A stretch of 15,383 nucleotides of DNA from Veillonellaceae bacterium (GTDB taxonomy: Bacteria > Bacillota_C > Negativicutes > Veillonellales > Veillonellaceae): positions 1 to 15,383 of the forward strand of contig CADFKY010000019.1 in the NCBI GenBank assembly GCA_902834965.1, written 5' to 3'. The notes under the pieces were generated by a model. The model saw nothing but the letters and a program-made list of their open reading frames with translations, had not been told where the DNA came from and made no database searches. Made by a program: the position numbers and the translations under genes. Below, in pieces: positions 1 through 8,467 of this stretch (the stretch's first letter is position 1; each line of letters starts with the position of its first letter).

Positions 1-14
1 CATTCGTTATTCAT
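1..14 (-). CDS. First codons of the next downstream gene (cut by window edge)
   Basis: Only the first four codons (Met-Asn-Asn-Glu) are inside the window, so the product cannot be read. A start here is supported by a near-perfect Shine-Dalgarno sequence, AAAGGAGGTG at 30-21, six bases before the ATG at 14-12. A second in-frame ATG is not needed. The Shine-Dalgarno overlaps the stop codon of kdsC, so the gene is the next member of the same operon. In diderm bacteria kdsC is often followed by lptC, lptA and lptB, so an Lpt transport gene is a reasonable guess, but that is inference from context only. Confidence 0.6.
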
Positions 15-28
15 TCTGCCCACCTCCT

Positions 29-550
29 TTATTGTCCATGAGCATGGGCCTCTCGCGCATAATCTGCAACAACAGAATCCCATAAACCTTGATTCTTCAA
101 GATATATTCTACAGCCTCTCTAACGGCACCATGACCACCATTTGCGTTAGAAATAAATTTAGCTAATGATTTAACCTCTAATACCGCATTGTTTGGTGCC
201 ATCGGCAAACCCACGAGTTGAAGAGCTCCTAAATCATTAAGATCATCCCCCATGTAAGCAACCGAAGCTAAGTCGATTTGATGTTTTTTACAAAGAGCTC
301 TTAATGCTTCAGTTTTATTAGCATGCCCCATAAGAAGTTCATCAAAGTGCAATTCCTTTGCACGACGCTCTACCATCGGAGATACGCGAGCCGTAATAAT
401 TGCTAACTTTATCCCTGATTTACGAGCTGCAGTCAGGCCTAAACCATCTTTTACAGAAAAGGCTTTGAGCTCTTCTCCAGTCGATGTATAAATTAGAGTG
501 CCATCTGATAAAACTCCATCAACATCGAGAACAATCCATTGAATATTCAT
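29..550 (-). CDS. kdsC: 3-deoxy-D-manno-octulosonate 8-phosphate phosphatase (KdsC, HAD family)
   Basis: This enzyme removes phosphate from Kdo-8-phosphate to give free Kdo in the cytoplasm, the third step of CMP-Kdo synthesis. The 173-residue protein is a cap-less HAD phosphatase of normal KdsC length. The nucleophile motif LDVDGVLSDG carries Asp9 and Asp11, followed by TARVSP (about 53-58) and the acidic metal-binding motif GDDLND at 101-106. KdsC-like tails rich in Gly and Arg appear near residues 136-145 (NANGGHGAVRE). The ATG overlaps the kdsD stop codon as TAATG, so translation is probably coupled. A modest GAGG lies about ten bases upstream. The neighbouring kdsD, kdsA and kdsB genes make the assignment much firmer than HAD motifs alone would. 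Confidence 0.93.
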   Translation of the reverse strand: MNIQWIVLDVDGVLSDGTLIYTSTGEELKAFSVKDGLGLTAARKSGIKLAIITARVSPMVERRAKELHFDELLMGHANKTEALRALCKKHQIDLASVAYMGDDLNDLGALQLVGLPMAPNNAVLEVKSLAKFISNANGGHGAVREAVEYILKNQGLWDSVVADYAREAHAHGQ

Positions 551-1521
551 TATACAATGCCTCTACGCAATAAATCGGTAATGTGAACAATGCCAAGACA
601 TACATTATTAGTATCAACCACTGGTAATACGGTGATAGGGCGAGGTTGATTTTTCTCCATTAAATGAAGCGCTTCTGCGGCCAATTTATCCTTGGTAATC
701 GTACGCGGCATAGACGTCATCATATCCTCTACGGGCCATTCTAAAAAATTGCTACCAGAATCAAGTCCACGTCGAACATCACCATCAGTCACTAGACCTA
801 ACAAATGTCCTTCTTCATCAATTACATTTGTTGCACCTAACCCTTTTTCTGTCATTACAAAGAGTGCATCACGAACGGTAGCCCCTTTAAATACTGTTGG
901 ATTATCCTCGCCACCATGCATGATATTTTCTACAGTCAACAATAATTTGCGACCTAAGGAACCACCTGGATGGAATACAGCAAAGTTTTCTGGAGTAAAA
1001 TGATGGCGTTCCAATAAACATACTGCTAACGCATCACCTAGTGCTAGGGCAACAGTAGTACTTGTAGTAGGTGCTAAACCTAATGGGCAAGCTTCTCGTT
1101 CTACCTCTGCCAACAATACAATATCAGAATTTTTTGCTAATGTAGACTCTGGTTTCCCTACAACACAGATTAATTTAGCCCCTATGCGGCGCAGAGACGG
1201 CAAAATACTTATAATTTCTCCTGTTTCACCACTATTAGAAAAGGCTAACACTACATCATCTTCAGTAATCATACCAAGATCACCATGCACGCCTTCACCA
1301 GGATGCATAAAAAGTGCCGGTGTCCCTGTACTAGCCAAGGTAGCCGCAATTTTACGACCAATATGACCAGATTTTCCCATTCCTGTACATACTACACGGC
1401 CCTTACAAGCCAAAATCATATTTACAGCATTTACAAAATTGTGATCCAAACGAGAACTTAATTCTTCAATAGCACGTGCTTCCTCATGAAGTACCTGTGC
1501 CGCTTGTTCTAAAATAGTCAC
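550..1521 (-). CDS. kdsD: D-arabinose 5-phosphate isomerase (KdsD/KpsF family)
   Basis: It converts ribulose-5-phosphate to arabinose-5-phosphate, the first committed step of Kdo synthesis. The 323-residue protein has a sugar-isomerase (SIS) domain followed by two CBS domains, the standard architecture. Visible motifs are GMGKSGHIGRK at 47-57, the phosphate-binding SNSGET at 95-100, APTTSTT at 150-156 and FHPGGSLGRK at 183-192. The CBS pair spans about 198-258 and 262-321, with repeated LGLVTDGD/LGIVHITD signatures. The start codon is GTG at 1521-1519. The nearest Shine-Dalgarno is a weak AGGGG that overlaps the kdsA stop, 11 bases away, so coupling to kdsA is likely. A GutQ-type paralogue would look the same, but its place between kdsA and kdsC favours KdsD. 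Confidence 0.94.
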   Translation of the reverse strand: MTILEQAAQVLHEEARAIEELSSRLDHNFVNAVNMILACKGRVVCTGMGKSGHIGRKIAATLASTGTPALFMHPGEGVHGDLGMITEDDVVLAFSNSGETGEIISILPSLRRIGAKLICVVGKPESTLAKNSDIVLLAEVEREACPLGLAPTTSTTVALALGDALAVCLLERHHFTPENFAVFHPGGSLGRKLLLTVENIMHGGEDNPTVFKGATVRDALFVMTEKGLGATNVIDEEGHLLGLVTDGDVRRGLDSGSNFLEWPVEDMMTSMPRTITKDKLAAEALHLMEKNQPRPITVLPVVDTNNVCLGIVHITDLLRRGIV

Positions 1522-1532
1522 AAATACCGCCC

Positions 1533-2351
1533 CTAACCTTTTACGATTTTATCAATAGCTACTAAATCACGAAGCACATCTTCGAATTGGTCTAAATACA
1601 ACATATTAGGACCATCAGACAATGCTTCCTCAGGATTATCATGCACTTCAAAGAATAGTCCATCTACACCACTAGCCACAGCCGCACGTGCCAAATTTGG
1701 TACAAATTCACGGTTACCACTAGATTTAGTCCCTGCACCACCTGGTAATTGAACGCTATGAGTAGCATCAAAGATTACTGGATAGTCGAAAGAACGCATA
1801 ATTGGGAACGATCTCATGTCAACTACGAGGTTGTTATAACCAAAACTAAAACCACGTTCGGTAAGCATAAGATTTTCATTACCTGTTTCTTTCATTTTAT
1901 TAAGAACATTTTCCATGTCCTTAGGAGCCATGAATTGACCTTTTTTAACATTTACGCATTTACCAGTTTTAGCAGCGCCGTAAACAAGATCAGTTTGACG
2001 GCATAAAAAAGCTGGAATTTGTAGAATATCTAATACTTCAGCTGCAGGTTCAATTTGCTCGATAGAGTGAATGTCACTGACAACAGGTACATTGAGTTCC
2101 TTCTTAATAGAAGCAAGCATTTTTAACCCTTCCTCAAGACCTGGTCCACGGAAGGAGTTAAAGCTAGAGCGATTAGCTTTATCAAAGGAAGCTTTAAAGA
2201 TATAAGGAACACCTAAACGTTCGCATATCTCTTTTGCTCGTTTACCGATAGCTAATGTGCGGTCATAGTCCTCAATAACACATGGACCTGCAAGGACAAA
2301 TAAACCCTTGCCGCCACCCACAGTAATATCTTTAATTTGAACTGTTTTCAT
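1533..2351 (-). CDS. kdsA: 3-deoxy-8-phosphooctulonate synthase (Kdo-8-phosphate synthase), metal-dependent type
   Basis: It condenses arabinose-5-phosphate with phosphoenolpyruvate to Kdo-8-phosphate. The 272 residues fit the single-domain TIM-barrel family. Conserved stretches are the strand-1 motif LAGPCVIED (20-28), KASFDKANRSS (53-63), FRGPG (67-71), LTERG (163-167) and FDATHSVQLPGG (194-205). The four residues expected to bind metal in class II enzymes such as that of Aquifex are all present: Cys24, His198, Glu235 and Asp246. In the metal-free E. coli type the first of these is Asn. The metal-dependent class is therefore a reading of sequence plus family knowledge, not a measured fact. 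The ATG directly follows the kdsB TAA, with GGAG seven bases upstream inside the end of kdsB, so the pair is tightly coupled. Confidence 0.95.
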   Translation of the reverse strand: MKTVQIKDITVGGGKGLFVLAGPCVIEDYDRTLAIGKRAKEICERLGVPYIFKASFDKANRSSFNSFRGPGLEEGLKMLASIKKELNVPVVSDIHSIEQIEPAAEVLDILQIPAFLCRQTDLVYGAAKTGKCVNVKKGQFMAPKDMENVLNKMKETGNENLMLTERGFSFGYNNLVVDMRSFPIMRSFDYPVIFDATHSVQLPGGAGTKSSGNREFVPNLARAAVASGVDGLFFEVHDNPEEALSDGPNMLYLDQFEDVLRDLVAIDKIVKG

Positions 2352-3083
2352 TTATTTCTCCTCTTGCTCGTAAATTGCATTAACACGAGCTAAGTCTTCA
2401 GGTGTATCAACACCGATAAATCGTTTATTTGTTAGAATAACACGAATTGTATAACCGTTTTCTAGAGCACGTAATTGTTCTAGAGATTCTGTTTGCTCCG
2501 CCGGAGTTGGCTCCATCTTAGCGTAGTTTAATAAGAACTCTCTACGATATGCATAGATGCCAATATGTTTTAGTGGCGGACGCACAAAGTCATGACGAGG
2601 ATATGGGATTAAAGATCTAGAAAAATACATCGCATCATTACGATTATTTAAAATGACCTTTACCGCTGATGGCTCCTCGTACTCTTCCTCTAATAAAGGA
2701 GTAGCTACTGTGGCCATCTGCAAGTTTGGATCTTCCTCAAATAGACGTGCCAAGTCATCAATAAGATTTGGATCAATCATCGGTTCATCACCTTGGACAT
2801 TGATAACAACATCTAAGTCTGTATAATGACTAGCAACCTCTGCTAATCGATCCGTCCCTGTAGGGTGATTAGGATCTGTCATCATAACAGTTCCCCCAAA
2901 CTGTTGTACTGCAGAATATACGCGGTTATCATCAGTGGCTACAATTGTACATACTGTCTTTGTAGCTTGTGATACCCTTGCATAAACCCGTTCAATCATA
3001 GGTTTACCTGCAATATCAGCTAATGGTTTGCCCGGTAATCTTGTAGAACCATAACGCGCAGGAATAACACATCCAAACTTCAC
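2352..3083 (-). CDS. kdsB: 3-deoxy-manno-octulosonate cytidylyltransferase (CMP-Kdo synthetase)
   Basis: It activates Kdo with CTP to CMP-Kdo, the short-lived donor used by WaaA. The 243 residues match the usual size. The N-terminal nucleotide-binding loop IPARYGSTRLPGKPL (7-21) is diagnostic, followed by HPTGTDRLAE (73-82), NVQGDEP (95-101, with the Asp that helps hold magnesium), FSRSLIPYPR (154-163), HIGIYAYR (173-180) and GVDTPEDLARV (224-234). The start is GTG at 3083-3081 rather than ATG. No in-frame ATG lies nearby, and the protein begins right where the family begins. Only a weak GGGG seven bases upstream could act as Shine-Dalgarno. A 44-base gap, the second-longest inside this operon, separates it from lpxK. 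Confidence 0.95.
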   Translation of the reverse strand: MKFGCVIPARYGSTRLPGKPLADIAGKPMIERVYARVSQATKTVCTIVATDDNRVYSAVQQFGGTVMMTDPNHPTGTDRLAEVASHYTDLDVVINVQGDEPMIDPNLIDDLARLFEEDPNLQMATVATPLLEEEYEEPSAVKVILNNRNDAMYFSRSLIPYPRHDFVRPPLKHIGIYAYRREFLLNYAKMEPTPAEQTESLEQLRALENGYTIRVILTNKRFIGVDTPEDLARVNAIYEQEEK

Positions 3084-3127
3084 GATAAAACCCCATTTCT
3101 GTTATTCGTGTATCTTATTATTATACA

Positions 3128-4240
3128 CTAAATCTCTAAATTTTCTATGAATTCTTGTTTTCCAGAAACAAATTCAATCCCTATAGATAGCACCAGAATC
3201 GGTATTTTCAAGTCTTCAATTGCATGCAACTGACTTAACTTAACTGCATCCTTTTCTGTAATGCAAATAGCATCAGCTTGATGAGCAAATGCTTGTTTCC
3301 AAATCTCAACTACATCATCATTTGAAAAGTCATGATGATCTCCAAATGACAAGGTATGAACAACGTTATACCCTACATCAGTTAACGTTTGTGTAAAGGA
3401 TTGAGGGTTTCCAATTCCACTTACAGCCATAATACGTTGTTCCTTGTAAGCATCTACAGAAGCCCCAACAGAACCATTAGCCCACTCATCTAAGGTGTAC
3501 ATAAATTGCGGTTTATGTGTTGTTTCATAGACAGGTATATTGGGAATCATCTGAGTTAATCGCTTTCGAATGCCGGATACAATACCTGGTGCTACTTGAT
3601 CAACCTTAGTAAGAACGATAATATCCGCGCGCTGTAAACCACTAAGGGGTTCACGTAATAGTCCCCGTGGCAACACATGTTCATAGCCAAACGGATTGGA
3701 TGCATCAATTAGTACAATATCAATATCTCTTGCTAGTGCACGATGTTGAAATCCATCATCCATAATAAGACAATCGGCACCTAGCTCATTAATAGCGATT
3801 TCTGCAGATTTAGAACGTTCACGTCCAATAATTACATTGGATTTTTGTAAAACTTTAGCCAGTAACCAAGCCTCATCACCACTGATAGATGGCTCTACAA
3901 GCATTGTTCCGTCTTTAGAAATAATAATATTTTTGTTATTATCTTCTGCACGGTACCCACGACTAAGAACAGTAGGATGAAGGCCCTTCTGAGTAAGCAC
4001 ATCACAAATAAATCGCACCATCGGTGTTTTTCCAGTACCACCAGCCGTAATGTTGCCAACGCTGATTACAGGCACTGTAACTTTCGTAACGCCTTTACCC
4101 TCATCAAATCGAGCATTGCGTATTGATACAGCTTTCTCATAACCTTTACTCAAAAGGCCTAAACTGGAGCGAGCTATATCACCTAATACGGATTGATCTT
4201 CACCACTAACGATGGATTTGAATAATGCTTCCCCACTCAT
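3128..4240 (-). CDS. lpxK: Tetraacyldisaccharide 4'-kinase (LpxK)
   Basis: It phosphorylates the 4' position of the tetraacyl disaccharide to give lipid IVA at the inner face of the cytoplasmic membrane. The P-loop GNITAGGTGKT (62-72) has the unusual LpxK form. It is followed by LSRGY (92-96), GDEAWLLA (121-128), MDDGFQH (160-166, the hallmark acidic motif), PRGLLREPLSGL (191-202), LTKVD (210-214) and ITEKDAVKL near 338-346. At 370 residues it is longer than the E. coli enzyme (328), partly from a longer N-terminus before the P-loop. That N-terminus lacks the clearly hydrophobic anchor seen in E. coli, so membrane attachment may differ. The ATG is well placed after AGGAGG, eight bases upstream. 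Confidence 0.94.
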   Translation of the reverse strand: MSGEALFKSIVSGEDQSVLGDIARSSLGLLSKGYEKAVSIRNARFDEGKGVTKVTVPVISVGNITAGGTGKTPMVRFICDVLTQKGLHPTVLSRGYRAEDNNKNIIISKDGTMLVEPSISGDEAWLLAKVLQKSNVIIGRERSKSAEIAINELGADCLIMDDGFQHRALARDIDIVLIDASNPFGYEHVLPRGLLREPLSGLQRADIIVLTKVDQVAPGIVSGIRKRLTQMIPNIPVYETTHKPQFMYTLDEWANGSVGASVDAYKEQRIMAVSGIGNPQSFTQTLTDVGYNVVHTLSFGDHHDFSNDDVVEIWKQAFAHQADAICITEKDAVKLSQLHAIEDLKIPILVLSIGIEFVSGKQEFIENLEI

Positions 4241-4266
4241 AGGTGACGCCTCCTATTATGTAATAC

Positions 4267-4296
4267 AGTAAACTAATCTACAAATTTAGTCTTACT
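4267..4296 (-). other. Bulged hairpin between waaA and lpxK
   Basis: The arms at 4267-4276 and 4286-4296 pair over 10 bp with one unpaired base (4291) and a 9-base loop. The structure includes the last two bases of the waaA stop codon region and sits upstream of the lpxK Shine-Dalgarno. It is AT-rich and not followed by a T-run, so it does not look like a terminator. It may mark an mRNA processing or stability site, or be chance pairing in AT-rich DNA. Confidence 0.35.
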
Positions 4297-5599
4297 ACGG
4301 AATAATTTGATGTTTCTCAAATAGCAAACGCAACTCTTGTGTATTACGTCGCGTAGCACCACGATTTTCTTTAATGATATCCATGCAATTTTGCCCCATC
4401 TTTTTAGCCAAGTCTCTATCATTACATAACCGCAAGACCATAGCGGTTAACTCTTTTCCATTCTTCACTTGCTCACAAGCATTTCGAGAGTTTAATAAGG
4501 CGAAAATTTCTTTAAAGTTAAACATATGAGGCCCAACCAAAATTGGCTTACCATGTGCAGCTGGTTCCAAAATATTATGGCCTCCAGTTTTAACAAGGGA
4601 ACCACCAACAAAGATAATATCGCCTAAGCTATACAGTCGTCCAAGTTCACCAATGGTATCTAAAACAACAACGGGAATGCCTTCGTGAACAGGCTCCTTC
4701 ATATCGCTACGACAAATAGCACTCAATTCATAACGCTTTGCAATATTTTGCACATCATGACCGCGATAAATCTCACGAGGTGCAATCAATAAACGAGCTT
4801 GTGGATACTCTTTCAATACTTGCTTGAAGGTTTCAAAAATAGCCTCTTCTTCACCTTTGTGAGTACTACCTGCAATAATGATAGGATGATTATTCCCAAA
4901 GCCAAATTCATCGAGAAGAGCTTGTTTTTCTTCATATGATACGGTGGCATATGTTTGATCGTATTTCATATTACCTGTTACGGTAATATCAGGTGTATGA
5001 GCACCTAAACTTTCAATATACGCCGCATCAAATTTGGACTGCATGCAAAAACGCTCAATAGAACGTAACATTTCACGTGTAAAAGCACTGATATACTTAT
5101 AACGTTTCATACTGCGATCTGAAATGCGTCCATTAACCATCATAACTGGAATATTTTCCGATTCGGCGATACGTAAGAAGTTTGGCCAGATTTCAGTTTC
5201 TACAAGTAAAATAGTAATCGGCTTAATAATATGTAAAATTTTACGAGTTAAATATGGTAAATCAAGGGGAAAGAATATAATTCCTTCTGCTTCAGGAATG
5301 ATACGATGAGCCATAGCATGACCAGTAGCAGTAACTACAGACACAACTACAACAGCTTCTGGAAACTCCTTTTTGACTTCTTTTACCAATGGACTGGTAG
5401 CCACAATTTCCCCTACAGAAGCGGCGTGAATCCAAATAGCACGACGCCCTTCAATTTTCTTTAATAGTGAAGCTGGCATATAGCCTGCACTCTGTTTGAT
5501 ACGCTCATAAAATCCATCTTCAAAGGCAAGTCGGTATAAAATAACCGGAATCAAGCCAATCCAATAGAATATGAGCAATACGTTATATATCCAGTACAT
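4295..5599 (-). CDS. waaA: 3-deoxy-D-manno-octulosonic acid (Kdo) transferase
   Basis: It transfers Kdo from CMP-Kdo to lipid IVA on the cytoplasmic side of the inner membrane. The 434 residues match the GT30 family. An N-terminal hydrophobic segment (about 4-23) can anchor it. The motif IWIHAASVGE (55-64) ends in the Glu that is the general base in Aquifex WaaA. ETEIWPN (133-139), the TGNMKYD segment (207-213), AGSTHKGEEE (242-251) and the CMP-binding GGHNILEPAAHGKPI (338-352) follow. Whether it adds one, two or more Kdo units cannot be told from the sequence. Its ATG lies two bases after the msbA stop, with AAGGA six bases upstream, so it is co-transcribed and probably coupled with msbA. 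Confidence 0.95.
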   Translation of the reverse strand: MYWIYNVLLIFYWIGLIPVILYRLAFEDGFYERIKQSAGYMPASLLKKIEGRRAIWIHAASVGEIVATSPLVKEVKKEFPEAVVVVSVVTATGHAMAHRIIPEAEGIIFFPLDLPYLTRKILHIIKPITILLVETEIWPNFLRIAESENIPVMMVNGRISDRSMKRYKYISAFTREMLRSIERFCMQSKFDAAYIESLGAHTPDITVTGNMKYDQTYATVSYEEKQALLDEFGFGNNHPIIIAGSTHKGEEEAIFETFKQVLKEYPQARLLIAPREIYRGHDVQNIAKRYELSAICRSDMKEPVHEGIPVVVLDTIGELGRLYSLGDIIFVGGSLVKTGGHNILEPAAHGKPILVGPHMFNFKEIFALLNSRNACEQVKNGKELTAMVLRLCNDRDLAKKMGQNCMDIIKENRGATRRNTQELRLLFEKHQIIP

Positions 5600-5601
5600 G
5601 G

Positions 5602-7332
5602 TTATCCTTTATTGGAGAATTGAACGGAATAAAGATGGTTGTACAATCCGCCGTCAATAGCTAATAGCTCTTGGTGAGTCCCCTGCTCTACCAAGCGGCC
5701 TTGATTGAGTACAACAATTTGATGAGCATTTTGAACAGTGCTCAATCGATGGGCAATAACAAATGCCGTACGCCCTTTCATAAGGCGATCTAACGCCTCT
5801 TGTACAAGTTTTTCACTCTCTGTATCTAAAGCAGATGTAGCTTCATCTAGAATTAAAATACGAGGGTCTTTTAAAATAGCGCGTGCGATGGCAACGCGTT
5901 GACGTTGTCCACCAGATAATGAACTGCCTCGTTCGCCTACAATTGTATCGAGACCATCAGGCATCTTCTCAACGAACTCAAGTACGTTAGCCGCTTTAGC
6001 CGCTTCATACACGTCTTCATCAGTAGCATCTAAACGGCCATACAAGATATTCTCTTTAATTGTAGCATTGAATAATACGGTTTCCTGTGGTACAAGACCA
6101 ATTTGTTCACGCAAGGATTTAAAAGTAACATCTTTTATATCGTAACCATCAATTGTAATAGAACCACCTGTTACATCATAGAAACGAGGTAGTAAGTTCG
6201 CGAGAGTTGTCTTACCTGCACCAGATGGACCAACGAGGGCCACACTTTCACCAGCCTTAACAGACAAGGTAAAATGTTCTAAGGCAGCCTTTTCTCCATC
6301 ATAGGAGAAAGAAACATCATTAAACTCCACATTGCCGGTAATAGCAGGCAATGTAATAGCATCAGGTTTCTCCACAACATCTGTTTTAGTATCTAAAATT
6401 TCAAATACACGATCAGCAGCAGCCAACGCCTTTTGAATATTACCATATACTTGACTCAAACGTTTTACGGGATTCGACAAGTTAATAGCATAAATCAAGA
6501 AGGCAATCAAAGAACCTGCAGTAATAGCACCTGTTACTACGGAGTAACCACCGTACCAAAGGATGACCGCTACAGCGATTGCCGCAGAAAACTCAACCAT
6601 TGGGCTTAACAAGCTAGTCAATTTAGTAGCTTTGATAACTGCTTTAAAATTGCGATCATTTTCATCTTCAAAGCGCTTACGCTCAAAATCTTCACGAGCA
6701 AAGGATTTTACAACGCGAACTGCACTAATTACCTCTTGTAAAAGTGCCGTAATATCAGCTACACGCCCTTGGACATCATGCCCCGCCACGCGAAGCTTCT
6801 TACCAAAAACATTGATAATCACTAAAACTACGGGAACCGTAATAAAAGTAACTAACGTCAATTTCCAGTCAATGAGAAGCATGGACACCAAGGAACCGAT
6901 AAGTGTTACAGATTCAGTGATAAAAGAAATCAAGTTATCTACCACGGCCGTTTGCAATGCAGCTACGTCATTTGTAAGATTACTCATGATAACGCCCGTC
7001 TTACGACGATCGAAATAGGATAAGCTTAATTTTTGTAGATGATTAAAAATAGCCTCGCGTACATCGATAATCACGCGCTGTCCGATGTAGGACATGTTAT
7101 AAGTTTGACCATAGGTAGCAAAGCCACGAATTAGGAAAATGAGTATAATAGCACCTACAATGAGGTTCAACATAAACATATTCTTTTCATCTAATACTTG
7201 GTCTACTACATTCTTAATTAGCCAAGGTACTACCAAATAGGCAGCAGCAGCGACAATCATGCAGAACACTGCAAAAAGCATTCGCTTATAATAAGGCTTT
7301 ACAAAGTATAAGAGCCTAGAATAACTATTCAT
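5602..7332 (-). CDS. msbA: Lipid A export ABC transporter, ATP-binding/permease (MsbA-like)
   Basis: A half-transporter fused to its ATPase, expected to work as a homodimer that flips the Kdo-lipid A core across the inner membrane. From the chosen start it has 576 residues (E. coli MsbA 582). The membrane domain spans about 15-300 with six helices. The ATPase shows Walker A GPSGAGKTT (368-376), the signature LSGGQRQR (472-479), Walker B ending in Asp496-Glu497 (ILILDEATSALD) and the switch His in IAHRLSTV near 528. An in-frame TTG at 7362 would add ten residues but has no Shine-Dalgarno. The ATG at 7332 has AAGGAG seven bases upstream and overlaps lpxB by 8 bases. Many ABC exporters share this fold; its place between lpxB and waaA is what supports MsbA. 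Confidence 0.9.
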   Translation of the reverse strand: MNSYSRLLYFVKPYYKRMLFAVFCMIVAAAAYLVVPWLIKNVVDQVLDEKNMFMLNLIVGAIILIFLIRGFATYGQTYNMSYIGQRVIIDVREAIFNHLQKLSLSYFDRRKTGVIMSNLTNDVAALQTAVVDNLISFITESVTLIGSLVSMLLIDWKLTLVTFITVPVVLVIINVFGKKLRVAGHDVQGRVADITALLQEVISAVRVVKSFAREDFERKRFEDENDRNFKAVIKATKLTSLLSPMVEFSAAIAVAVILWYGGYSVVTGAITAGSLIAFLIYAINLSNPVKRLSQVYGNIQKALAAADRVFEILDTKTDVVEKPDAITLPAITGNVEFNDVSFSYDGEKAALEHFTLSVKAGESVALVGPSGAGKTTLANLLPRFYDVTGGSITIDGYDIKDVTFKSLREQIGLVPQETVLFNATIKENILYGRLDATDEDVYEAAKAANVLEFVEKMPDGLDTIVGERGSSLSGGQRQRVAIARAILKDPRILILDEATSALDTESEKLVQEALDRLMKGRTAFVIAHRLSTVQNAHQIVVLNQGRLVEQGTHQELLAIDGGLYNHLYSVQFSNKG

Positions 7333-8467
7333 TACATTTCTCCTTACCGAGATTATATACAAGATGTGCTACCCGTTTTACTGCACCCGGCTCACCTAAT
7401 TTATGACGTACTTCGCGCAATTCACTGCGCATAGCTTCATTTTTGTCTACATCTCTGAGCAATGGTTCTACCAAAGACACAATTGCGTCTGGAGTGACAG
7501 CATCTTGTAATAATTCGGGAATGACTTCTTTACCCGCTACAATATTAGGCAAGCCCACATGTGTTACATTCACAACCATCTTACCAATACCATACGTAAT
7601 TGGAGATACACGATACAATAATACCGTTGGCAATTCCATCATCGCCGTTTCTAATGTAGCCGTTCCTGATGCAGCAAGGCACACATCACAAATCTGCATC
7701 AAGTCATATGTATGGTCTTCCGTAATCGTAACAGGCACCTTATGAGAATCGATAAACGCTTCTAGCTCACTTCGATCAATTGTATGTGCTCGAGGCAAGA
7801 AGAATTGAATATCGTCATGCTTCGCCATCAATTGCTCACCACTTTTTAACATCGTATCAAGTAAGGATAAAACCTCTTGTTTACGACTGCCAGGCATGAG
7901 CAATACCTTTTTAGCCTCTTTGCGAGCCCCAAAGTATGCTTCGGCCGCATCCTTAGTCATCGTAGGATGTACGATGTCGAGTAAAGGATGCCCTACAAAA
8001 TCTACATTACATTTATACTTGCGATATGCTTCAGCTTCAAATGGAAAGATAGATGCTACCTTAGTTACATACTTACGGATTGTATTACCTCGACTACTAT
8101 GCCATGCCCAAATCGTTGGAGCAATATAATACAAAACAGGAATCCCCAGTTCATGAGCCACCGCAGCTAATTTCATATTAAAACCTGGGTAATCTACACA
8201 AACGAGAATATCCGGTTTCTCCTTCATCATGACGCGTTTCAAATACGTGCGCAACTTAAAGAATTTTGGCAATGATTTCACAATCTCTACAATACCAATG
8301 ACACCAAGATTCTTAATATCATACACGATACGAACACCAGCACGCTCCATCAAGGTGCCACCCATACCAAACATTTCTACAGAAGGATCTATTTCTCTCA
8401 ATGCATTGGCTACACTTGCCGCATGAGTATCGCCGGAAGCTTCACCGGCGGAAAACATGACTTTCAT
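7325..8467 (-). CDS. lpxB: Lipid-A-disaccharide synthase (LpxB)
   Basis: It joins UDP-2,3-diacylglucosamine and lipid X (2,3-diacylglucosamine-1-phosphate) into the tetraacyl disaccharide-1-phosphate at the inner membrane surface. The 380 residues fit GT19 (E. coli 382). The N-terminus carries the signature FSAGEASGD (5-13). Further on are VDYPGFN (91-97), APTIWAW (116-122), VGHPLLD (158-164), PGSRKQEV (192-199) and the donor-binding ASGTATLETA (266-275). The ATG overlaps the lpxI stop by one base (TAATG) with AAAGGA about six bases upstream. This places it directly after the enzyme that makes one of its two substrates, lipid X. Confidence 0.96.
   Translation of the reverse strand: MKVMFSAGEASGDTHAASVANALREIDPSVEMFGMGGTLMERAGVRIVYDIKNLGVIGIVEIVKSLPKFFKLRTYLKRVMMKEKPDILVCVDYPGFNMKLAAVAHELGIPVLYYIAPTIWAWHSSRGNTIRKYVTKVASIFPFEAEAYRKYKCNVDFVGHPLLDIVHPTMTKDAAEAYFGARKEAKKVLLMPGSRKQEVLSLLDTMLKSGEQLMAKHDDIQFFLPRAHTIDRSELEAFIDSHKVPVTITEDHTYDLMQICDVCLAASGTATLETAMMELPTVLLYRVSPITYGIGKMVVNVTHVGLPNIVAGKEVIPELLQDAVTPDAIVSLVEPLLRDVDKNEAMRSELREVRHKLGEPGAVKRVAHLVYNLGKEKCNE
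7340..7345 (-). promoter_or_regulatory. Shine-Dalgarno that sets the msbA start
   Basis: AAGGAG lies seven bases before the ATG at 7332-7330, inside the 3' end of lpxB. It favours this ATG over the longer in-frame TTG start at 7362. The spacer contains an out-of-frame ATG immediately followed by TAA. Confidence 0.8.

Noticed and set aside
7333..7362. Longer msbA starting at TTG 7362
   Set aside because: No Shine-Dalgarno precedes it, the overlap with lpxB would be 38 bases, and the ATG at 7332 has an ideal ribosome site.
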